From Syntrophorhabdaceae bacterium PtaU1.Bin034 (lineage in GTDB: Bacteria; Desulfobacterota_G; Syntrophorhabdia; Syntrophorhabdales; WCHB1-27): a stretch of 6,676 bases of DNA. Numbering within the stretch: position 1 is the first letter of the stretch; each line of letters opens with the position of its first letter. Where the stretch lies: the NCBI GenBank assembly GCA_002067405.1, contig MVRP01000217.1, positions 1 to 6,676 of the forward strand. Reading direction: 5' to 3'. Made by a program: the position numbers and the translations under genes. The notes beneath the pieces are model-generated. The model was not told where the DNA came from and did no database searches. It saw only the letters and a program-made list of their open reading frames with translations. This document shows positions 1 to 5,389 of this stretch, in pieces.

Positions 1-729
1 ATGCTCCTTTCCCATACAACGGGTATTGTGGATTACGGATCCATAAACTGGGTCGTTCAGGCATTCCTTGCCGATCCCGCAAGGGTGTGGAGCCCTGAAG
101 AGATCGTTCAGGCGGCGCTCGACGAAGGCCCATCCTTCCTGCCCGGCGAGCAGTTCCAGTACTCGAATACCAACACGTTCATCCTCGGGATGCTCATCGA
201 GCAGCTCACGGGCCGCACCATTAAAGAGGAAATGCAGGCGCGCATTTTCACCTCCCTCGGGCTCACCAGGACCTACTTTCCCACAACACCCTTTATTGAC
301 GACGCTTTAGCCCGCGGTTATGCGGAGTTGAATGGCACGCTCACGGATTTTACCGATTTCAGCCCTTCCTTTCCCTGGGCGGCCGGCGCAATAATCTCCA
401 CGCTGTCCGATATGAAAACATACGTCGAAGCGCTGGTCGGGGGCAGACTCCTTGGCCCGGTGATGCAACAGGAAAGAATGAGCTGGTGGGAAGCGAAGAG
501 CGCGGGATTCTGGGGCGAGGGATACCCATCCTCCAGGTACGGGCTCTACCTGATGTCGTATGGTGGCTTCGTCGGTCACTCCGGCGACAGCATCGGGTTT
601 GCCACCATGGCTGTTTCGAACCCGACGACAGGGGACACAATAGTGTTCATGTCAAACTCCGGCAGTTTCGATCACAACCTCTTTTTGAAGAAGGTGATCC
701 AAATTGTCTTCCCTGAAATCTCCCTGTAG
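1..729 (+). CDS. Serine hydrolase, beta-lactamase/PBP4* family, 5'-truncated by window edge
   Basis: This is the C-terminal 242 residues of a serine hydrolase of the beta-lactamase-related family (class C beta-lactamase, DD-peptidase and esterase EstB relatives). The visible N-terminus, LLSHTTGI, matches the block that normally follows the catalytic SxxK helix. The methionine at position 1 is therefore probably internal, and the SxxK nucleophile lies upstream of the window. The second motif, Y-x-N, is YSN at residues 54-56. A conserved AAGAIISTLSDM segment (about 127-138) follows. The third motif, equivalent to KTG, is H193-S194-G195 in GHSGDSIGF. The stop is TAG at 727-729. Members act in the periplasm or on the envelope, on peptidoglycan peptides, D-amino-acid peptides or esters. 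The substrate cannot be assigned here, nor can a signal peptide or lipobox be checked. The gene converges on the alpha/beta-hydrolase gene, so the two are not co-transcribed. Confidence 0.9.
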   Translation: MLLSHTTGIVDYGSINWVVQAFLADPARVWSPEEIVQAALDEGPSFLPGEQFQYSNTNTFILGMLIEQLTGRTIKEEMQARIFTSLGLTRTYFPTTPFIDDALARGYAELNGTLTDFTDFSPSFPWAAGAIISTLSDMKTYVEALVGGRLLGPVMQQERMSWWEAKSAGFWGEGYPSSRYGLYLMSYGGFVGHSGDSIGFATMAVSNPTTGDTIVFMSNSGSFDHNLFLKKVIQIVFPEISL

Positions 730-845
730 TGAGTTGGAGGCGGGATGGAGAGGCCTCGCCATTGTTTCAGTTATTTCCCCGTGAAGCAGGTCCATGCAAC
801 ACCTCTGCCCCACGTATCTTCCCGGGTACATTTGTCTGATCCCCG

Positions 846-1874
846 TCACTCACGTATCTCCTGAACCACCTCTCTGATTGCCTCTATTACCAGGTCGGGC
901 TGAAAGAGATGTATGTTGTGGCCCGATTTCTCGGCTTTAATAAGACGGCCCTTCGGCGAGAGCGCTGCCAACTCCTCCTGCATTTCCATATGTATTCGCT
1001 TCACATCCTCGGCAATATCGGGCGGGTACAGGTCGAAACCCTGGGTAGCGGCAAGCACGATGAGCGGGATGGTCCCCAGAGTGGTGATATGGGCATTGTG
1101 GACGATTTCGTTACTTTGAGGGATTCTCTCACGCTCCTCTGCGGCGCTGGTCCATGTCCAAGGCCGCGAGGCATAAACGGCGACCATCGTCCTGTTATCT
1201 TCGGCGGATGGCAGGCGGCCGATAAGTCCCGCCAACTCGTTCTCGAGCTCGGACAAATGCAAGGCATAGTATCCTGTGGCAGCCACCCTTCCTCTTCTGT
1301 AGTTGTCCTCAATTTGAGCGGCATCCAGACCCTGTAAAGACGGGGGGTAGCGGAGTACCTGGTCCTCATGGGACGAGTCGATCAGCACCATCCCTGCCAC
1401 ATCTTCCGGATAATTATGGGCATAGAGACGGACGTAGATACCGCCGATGGAATGAGCGACGAGGACGTAGGGCGGGGCAATGCCTGACGACGCCAGGAGC
1501 GTATGGAGTTCCCCGACAATAACGTCAGCCCTCCTTGGCGAGGGGGATGGATCGCTCCATCCTGTGCCCGCCCGGTCATAGACGCACACGCGCGTAAAGC
1601 TTGCCGCGCCCGTTGGCACCTCGCCCCACAACAGCGACCACCCACCCCAACCCGCTTCCATAATCACTGTCGGCGACCCTTCGCCCCGACACCACAAATG
1701 AAGGCGGTATCCGCCCACATCGATAAGCTGCCCTGGGGACGGATACTGGTCACGAAGCGCGAGCATGGCCTTCTCCCCCTCGGTGAGCGGAGGGGCAGAC
1801 GATCCATCGCTGCACCCGGCAAGGAGGACAATGAGTATGAGAGCGGGGAGCAGGCGTAAAAAGCCATGACGCAT
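846..1874 (-). CDS. Alpha/beta-hydrolase, predicted lipoprotein
   Basis: This is a 342-residue alpha/beta-hydrolase fold enzyme, probably an esterase or lipase-like hydrolase anchored to the envelope. The ATG at 1874 is chosen because an AGAGG Shine-Dalgarno sits 5 nt upstream and the protein then begins with a clean lipoprotein signal: MRHGFLRLLP, a hydrophobic stretch, then the lipobox LAGC with Cys21 as lipidation site. An in-frame GTG at 1958 would add 28 residues before this signal and is unlikely. Fold marks are the first-strand/oxyanion region TVIMEAGWGGWS (69-80), YDRAGTGWSD (99-108), the nucleophile elbow AHSIGG with Ser142, and SGHNIH with the likely catalytic His319. The acid residue is less certain; Asp166 in LIDSSHEDQ after the following strand is a candidate. 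It lies 166 nt downstream of the AraC-type regulator on the same strand, so read-through from that operon is possible. Substrate unknown. Confidence 0.9.
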   Translation of the reverse strand: MRHGFLRLLPALILIVLLAGCSDGSSAPPLTEGEKAMLALRDQYPSPGQLIDVGGYRLHLWCRGEGSPTVIMEAGWGGWSLLWGEVPTGAASFTRVCVYDRAGTGWSDPSPSPRRADVIVGELHTLLASSGIAPPYVLVAHSIGGIYVRLYAHNYPEDVAGMVLIDSSHEDQVLRYPPSLQGLDAAQIEDNYRRGRVAATGYYALHLSELENELAGLIGRLPSAEDNRTMVAVYASRPWTWTSAAEERERIPQSNEIVHNAHITTLGTIPLIVLAATQGFDLYPPDIAEDVKRIHMEMQEELAALSPKGRLIKAEKSGHNIHLFQPDLVIEAIREVVQEIRE

Positions 1875-1950
1875 AGACACCTCTTGAGAAACGGGATCGG
1901 CGCCTGCGTGGTGTGCGAAAGGGAAGCTTCTCTGCAGGCCGCCTATTTCT

Positions 1951-1978
1951 TCTATCACAATCGTTTTTGATGCGGCAA
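1951..1978 (-). promoter_or_regulatory. Weak candidate sigma70-type promoter for the lipoprotein hydrolase gene
   Basis: Reading the minus strand, TTGCCG (1978-1973) is followed after 16 nt by GATAGA (1956-1951), which has an upstream TG in extended -10 position (TGTGATAGA). Matches to the consensus boxes are 4/6 and 3/6, so this is weak. It sits about 75 nt upstream of the preferred start at 1874 and in the only sizeable spacer on this side. The gene could equally be transcribed by read-through from the regulator gene. Confidence 0.2.
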
Positions 1979-1989
1979 GCGAATTCTTG

Positions 1990-2025
1990 CGGGGTTACCC
2001 CGGTCCCCACCACCCTCTCAGGTGG
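1990..2025 (-). repeat. Two small inverted repeats after the regulator gene
   Basis: Between the regulator stop and the lipoprotein hydrolase gene lie two short stem-loops. CCACC (2010-2014) pairs with GGTGG (2021-2025) across a 6-nt loop. CGGGGT (1990-1995) and ACCCCG (1997-2002) form a 13-nt palindrome. On the minus strand neither is followed by a T-run, so they are not convincing intrinsic terminators. They may weaken read-through, or may simply be incidental. Confidence 0.35.
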
Positions 2026-2040
2026 CAAAGATCAATTTAT

Positions 2041-3084
2041 TCATACGCTCCTGCGCAAGGCTCTCAGATAGTCACCCGGTCTTATGCCGAACTGTTTCCG
2101 GAAAGCGGAGCTGAAATGGCTTACATTCACGTAGCCCACGGCCCAAGCTGCTTCGCTGACGCTCGAAAGGTCCGTCCTGAGCAACTGCATTGCTTTTTCC
2201 ATCCGGTATTGATGGAGGAAACCGTAGACGGTGGCGCCGAACAACGCGCGGAATCCGGTCTTGATCTTTTTGACATTCAGTCCGACCTCCCTGGCGAGTT
2301 CCGTCAATGTCGGGGGGTCAAGCATATTGTCCATCATGATCTGCCGGGCGTGATGGAGGCCCCGGATTTCCTCGGCCCGGCATGCTGTGGCAGATGTCTT
2401 CCGGCGGCAAAGGTGCTCCAACTCCAGGGACAACAGCTCCAGGGCCTTGGCTTCAATAAAGAGCTTCCTGACCATATCGCTCAGCCTGCAATCGAATATC
2501 TGAAAAACGGCTGACTCGACAGCAGGCCCCATCGTACTGCAATAGTCATATTCATTTCCATCGAAAGTGGACGGACCGGAGGCGAGATCGACGGGCAGCG
2601 CGTGAAGCTCCGTCCCCATAAGGGAAGACAGCCTTTGGGGAGATATATAAAGCGTGACCATCTTGACAGGGGCAGGGTCGACCTCAAAAACCATTTCCAT
2701 GTCGTAAGGCCTTGTTTTATAAGGGAGCATCGTACGTACCCCGGAAGTGATATCCCACCTGTATCCCCTGCCAGGCCCGGATCTCAAGGTAAACCGCGCC
2801 CGGCCCGAATGAATATAGGCGAACTCGATGCATTCCATACGTTTTCGACCGGGCAGCACATGATATTGCGCAGGAACGAAGTCATCGACGACCACCAGAA
2901 ACCCGCTGTGCAACGGGTAGAAGACCTTATGTTGCTGAAGCGACTCAAGCTGCTCCGACAGCCCGGCGTCGTGGACCTGCCAGGATGCTTTTACCGAATC
3001 GGGATTTATCATCATGTTATTTGCACCATTTTCATGATTCAAAGAACCTTGGCCGAAGAGGTCGCCGTAGCTCGCAGGCGACAT
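2041..3084 (-). CDS. AraC-family transcriptional regulator, PchR-like
   Basis: This is a 347-residue DNA-binding regulator with an AraC/XylS C-terminal domain. The ligand-sensing N-terminal part runs to about residue 235. The first helix-turn-helix is around 258-279 (LTELAREVGLNVKKIKTGFR). The linker FGATVYGFLHQYRMEKAMQLL (282-302) follows, and the second helix-turn-helix is around 307-330, ending in the family signature GYVNVSHFSSAFRKQFGIRPGDY (317-339). The K(I)K-x-GFRxLFGxTVYGFL pattern is typical of the PchR subgroup, whose studied members sense ferric siderophores and activate TonB receptor genes; that role is inferred here from family and neighbours. The start is uncertain. ATG 3084 lies 6 nt after the stop of the preceding membrane-protein gene, which favours translational coupling but has a poor Shine-Dalgarno. 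ATG 3015 (residue 24) has a weak GGTG 8 nt upstream. No cofactor ligand can be read directly from the sensor domain. Confidence 0.92.
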   Translation of the reverse strand: MSPASYGDLFGQGSLNHENGANNMMINPDSVKASWQVHDAGLSEQLESLQQHKVFYPLHSGFLVVVDDFVPAQYHVLPGRKRMECIEFAYIHSGRARFTLRSGPGRGYRWDITSGVRTMLPYKTRPYDMEMVFEVDPAPVKMVTLYISPQRLSSLMGTELHALPVDLASGPSTFDGNEYDYCSTMGPAVESAVFQIFDCRLSDMVRKLFIEAKALELLSLELEHLCRRKTSATACRAEEIRGLHHARQIMMDNMLDPPTLTELAREVGLNVKKIKTGFRALFGATVYGFLHQYRMEKAMQLLRTDLSSVSEAAWAVGYVNVSHFSSAFRKQFGIRPGDYLRALRRSV

Positions 3085-3090
3085 ACAATC

Positions 3091-4146
3091 TCACGCACCG
3101 GATCGTTTTCTGATCTGCCGTACGATCATGAAGGCACTGAGGAAAAGGGCTACGGAGAATAACAAGATCGCCGGAGGCCCCCAATTCACCCACAATCCGC
3201 TCACCATCCTCCATTTTATGAAAATTTCCAGGACACTCCAGAGCACCAGGGTAACTCCGATGGCGTACCGAAGGACGGCACCGGGGCTTCCCAGGCGAAC
3301 GATACGGACAAGAAGGTATACGGCGCTCACCAGGCAAACGGCGAAGAAGGCGTAAGTAAACCAGCTATGGATGCCGAAGACGGATTCATCGAACGCCAAA
3401 AGAAGAATGACATAGAAGGTCCATATGGACGAGGCATAGAAGAAGGCGACCCGTGGGGCGTAGTTGTCGATCCTTCCCGCTGCCGCAGGACCGCGCATCA
3501 GGCTGAACCGGCGTCGAAGGAACAGAAAAAGGGGGCATCTCACACTCTCCTGGAACAGAAGGTAGAGGAGCACAAGCAAAAGAAAGACCCACGAGTATTC
3601 GAGGAGGACAAACTCCCCGCGTACCCCTGCTATGGTGCCGTTGATGATCTCGAGACGGCGGGCGATGCCGAGGCTGCGGGAAGCCATGACCAGCCCGTGC
3701 TCAACGGTGATCCAGGCCATGAACCCGGATGCAATGCCCAGGAGCGTCTGGAGCGCATCATGCCGTACGAATCGCGAGAGAATGAGAATCACGAGGGCCG
3801 CGAGAGCGGTGGACAAGGTGCACCAGATAAGAAAGGGGGAAACGGGCGGCGTGGTGAAGGAAAAGCCCTTTCCGTCCACGAAGGATTTCAGGGCCACCCC
3901 GTACAGCCGCTCCGCCTCTGCGTCGCCTGCGGCTTTGCTCTTTGTGATCATCCAATCCAGTTCCTCCCTGATGGGACGGCTGCCGTGCCACCGGGCAATC
4001 TGGCCCGGGGTACGGTATTCCTCCGCTGATAGCCGCCTGTCAAGACGGTCGGCCTGTGCCATGAAGAGGTAGCCCGACCCGATGGTCATGACAACGAAGA
4101 GAATCGCGAGAACCGACTGGAGAATCTTCCTTATACCTGGTTTCAT
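3091..4146 (-). CDS. Uncharacterised polytopic inner-membrane protein
   Basis: I do not recognise the family of this 351-residue protein. The ATG at 4146 is preferred over an in-frame start at 4179 because a perfect AAGGAG lies 5 nt upstream of it. Visible architecture: a first hydrophobic segment (about 10-30), a roughly 70-residue hydrophilic charged region (31-100) likely on one face of the membrane, then about seven further hydrophobic segments near 104-124, 131-152, 179-199, 232-252, 260-281, 289-310 and 322-343. The tail is short and basic (RQIRKRSGA). Charged or polar residues inside or at the edge of helices include E149-H150 in WITVEHGLVMASRS and H260 in FGIHSWFTY. No Walker motifs, kinase domain or known transporter signature is seen. 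The stop codon at 3091-3093 is 6 nt from the regulator start, so the two genes almost certainly share a transcript. Transport, or signalling with the regulator, are both possible. Confidence 0.85.
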   Translation of the reverse strand: MKPGIRKILQSVLAILFVVMTIGSGYLFMAQADRLDRRLSAEEYRTPGQIARWHGSRPIREELDWMITKSKAAGDAEAERLYGVALKSFVDGKGFSFTTPPVSPFLIWCTLSTALAALVILILSRFVRHDALQTLLGIASGFMAWITVEHGLVMASRSLGIARRLEIINGTIAGVRGEFVLLEYSWVFLLLVLLYLLFQESVRCPLFLFLRRRFSLMRGPAAAGRIDNYAPRVAFFYASSIWTFYVILLLAFDESVFGIHSWFTYAFFAVCLVSAVYLLVRIVRLGSPGAVLRYAIGVTLVLWSVLEIFIKWRMVSGLWVNWGPPAILLFSVALFLSAFMIVRQIRKRSGA

Positions 4147-4176
4147 TTTCGCTCCTTGACCGAACCGTGGTATTGT

Positions 4177-4194
4177 CAAAAAAAGCTTTTTTTG
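4177..4194. repeat. Perfect A/T-tract palindrome upstream of the membrane-protein gene
   Basis: The 18 bases read C, seven A, GC, seven T, G and are a perfect palindrome. It lies 30 nt upstream of the preferred start of the membrane-protein gene, within the likely 5' leader or promoter zone. Facing A- and T-tracts of this kind are often intrinsically bent and can serve as an UP-like element or a symmetric protein-binding site. Which of these applies, if any, is not visible from the sequence. Confidence 0.5.
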
Positions 4195-4245
4195 CCGCCC
4201 GCTGCGCTCGATAAAGACGGATAACTACGGATGAAAGAGAGAGGA

Positions 4246-4274
4246 CTGAGTGCCGGCAAGTTGCCGGCACTCAG
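4246..4274 (-). terminator. Perfect 14-bp-arm hairpin: possible intrinsic terminator or attenuator
   Basis: CTGAGTGCCGGCAA (4246-4259) is perfectly inverted by TTGCCGGCACTCAG (4261-4274), with a single G between, giving a long GC-rich stem. On the minus strand it is followed by TCCTCTCTCTTTC, which is pyrimidine-rich with seven T in the first twelve bases, so it is an imperfect U-tract. It stands about 245 nt after the DUF4198 stop and 100 nt before the membrane-protein start, a position suited to ending or attenuating the receptor/DUF4198 transcript. With its near-perfect symmetry it could also be an operator or a dispersed palindromic repeat unit. Confidence 0.45.
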
Positions 4275-4438
4275 ATTCCGGCCTCCTGCGGAATATCTGC
4301 TAAAGCTGTCTCTTTTTCTTCTGCCGCCTGGATAACATAATGTGTACAGATATCCTTATCCTCCCTTCTTCACCCTCTCGTTCATCCTTAGTTTTTACTC
4401 GGTCTCCCCGCTCCCCTCTCCTCGCTCCCCGTATGGAG

Positions 4439-4478
4439 CAGGTGAGCGGCGCCGCTGACGGACGCCGCTGAACACCTG
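4439..4478. repeat. GC-rich imperfect inverted repeat with internal 13-nt-period direct repeat
   Basis: CAGGTG-AGCGGCG (4439-4451) is inverted by CGCCGCT-GAA-CACCTG (4463-4478) with a three-base bulge, giving a 13-bp stem. Inside it AGCGGCGCCGCT (4445-4456) is itself a perfect palindrome, and CGCCGCTGA occurs twice (4450-4458 and 4463-4471), exactly 13 nt apart. It lies 42 nt after the DUF4198 stop. No T-run follows on either strand, so it is more likely a 3' mRNA-stabilising structure or a repeat unit than a classical terminator. Confidence 0.5.
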
Positions 4479-4520
4479 GGAAGGTAAGAAGGAGAATGGA
4501 GAGGAGAAGCGCGCTCGCCC

Positions 4521-5348
4521 CTAGGGAATCGCCAGGGTGAGCGTTGCCGTGTAGTTCATATCATTGCACTTGTCCTTCATCTCATCCGTGGGGGGCATCT
4601 TCAGATTTGCCTTGATGAGCCACGGCCCCCAATGAGTGAGCCTTATCTTCGCAATCCCCTGCCCGTCTGCAGTCGTGGCATAGGCAAAATCATCATTGGA
4701 GGAAAAGCCGCTGTAGGTGGCGTACACCCTGCAAAAGCTGGCGGGCTTGCCATCGAAGAGGACCTTCAGGGACATGGTATGTCCTCCGTCCCCTTTCAGC
4801 TTCGACGGGTTTTCCATGGGGATGACCTCCAGCCTGTGCCCCACGGGCTTCGTGAAATCGTCACCTTCCGCCATGCCCACGTTGATGAGGCTTTTCGCAT
4901 ACTGCTCGTAATAGTTGCTCAGCACCACGTCCTTGAGCCCGGTCTTGGGTCCCAGCTTGTGGTGGATTGCATCCCCTTCCCGGTACATGGTGTAAAAACC
5001 CGGCTTCGTCGCCACCGTGATCATATAGTGTCCCGGCTCTTTGAAGCGGATATCCGATTCAAGAAAGCCGGCGGGGCTCACCGGGGCGATCTCCTTTTTT
5101 GTTCCGCCGGGACCGATCAGAGAGTATTCCGCGAGATTGTCCGGGGGAAGGAAGTCCTCTACGGGATACCGGTGGCCGTAGCCCAGATAGGTCTTTGTCC
5201 GTGCCCCGAACTTCCCGGAGAATGCCGGAGAGTGGTCTGTTGCGTTTATCCAGAGGGTGTGGCCGAAAACAGGATAGGGAGACAAAAAGAACGATACTGC
5301 CATTACGACTGCCGATAATGAGACTAACGAGACTCTTTTTCCTGACAT
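4521..5348 (-). CDS. DUF4198 family exported protein (CbiK/NikK-like periplasmic metal-uptake component)
   Basis: This is a 275-residue protein with a typical Sec signal peptide: basic MSGKR, a hydrophobic core (about 6-22), and probable cleavage after VFG, leaving His30 as the mature N-terminus (HTLWINATD). The HxxW start, GYGHRYPVEDF (56-66), the GPGGTKKEI turn, KEPGHYMITVATKPGFYT (103-120), the His pair in DAIHHKLG (126-133) and HWGPWLIKA (239-247) fit DUF4198. That family is grouped with periplasmic components linked to cobalt and nickel uptake (CbiK, NikK). Several His residues (30, 59, 129, 130, 171, 190, 239) are candidate ligands; Cys206 and Cys261 could form a disulfide. The ATG at 5348 has AAGGAG 7 nt upstream. 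It follows the TonB receptor by 41 nt on the same strand, so the pair is almost surely co-transcribed. The metal specificity is inference. Confidence 0.88.
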   Translation of the reverse strand: MSGKRVSLVSLSAVVMAVSFFLSPYPVFGHTLWINATDHSPAFSGKFGARTKTYLGYGHRYPVEDFLPPDNLAEYSLIGPGGTKKEIAPVSPAGFLESDIRFKEPGHYMITVATKPGFYTMYREGDAIHHKLGPKTGLKDVVLSNYYEQYAKSLINVGMAEGDDFTKPVGHRLEVIPMENPSKLKGDGGHTMSLKVLFDGKPASFCRVYATYSGFSSNDDFAYATTADGQGIAKIRLTHWGPWLIKANLKMPPTDEMKDKCNDMNYTATLTLAIP

Positions 5349-5389
5349 GTCATTTCTCCTTCAGTAGCTGTATTATTTCCGGTCTCCGG

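Larger units (their letters stand above)
4147..4520. other. 374-nt non-coding stretch, rich in palindromes
   Basis: No credible gene is seen on either strand between the DUF4198 gene and the membrane-protein gene. The stretch holds three inverted repeats, listed separately: A7GCT7, a perfect 29-nt palindrome, and a GC-rich imperfect hairpin. It also has a pyrimidine-rich tract (about 4361-4430, plus strand), a purine-rich tract (about 4479-4509) and a short direct repeat of ACGGAT (4217-4222 and 4227-4232). TTGACA occurs on the minus strand next to the A/T palindrome, but no acceptable -10 box follows at 15-18 nt. I found no sequence I could assign to a known riboswitch. Confidence 0.6.

Noticed and set aside
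739..760. Weak stem GGCG/CGCC followed by a T-containing stretch after the serine hydrolase
   Set aside because: The stem is only 4 bp with a 14-nt loop and no continuous T-run, so it is too weak to call a terminator. Nothing else was seen in the 730-845 gap.
1987..2514. Plus-strand open frame of 175 codons opposite the AraC regulator
   Set aside because: It overlaps the conserved DNA-binding domain on the other strand and no family is recognisable.
3367..4029. Plus-strand open frame of 220 codons opposite the membrane-protein gene
   Set aside because: Its translation is a highly charged low-complexity sequence of the kind expected opposite a hydrophobic protein, and it shows no domain.
4330..4361. 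GGATAA/TTATCC inverted repeat enclosing TGTACA
   Set aside because: Six-base arms with a 20-base loop are expected by chance, and it does not match the Fur or NikR operator patterns I know.
4632..5318. Plus-strand open frame of 228 codons opposite the DUF4198 gene
   Set aside because: It lies fully antisense to a gene with a clear signal peptide, Shine-Dalgarno and family motifs.
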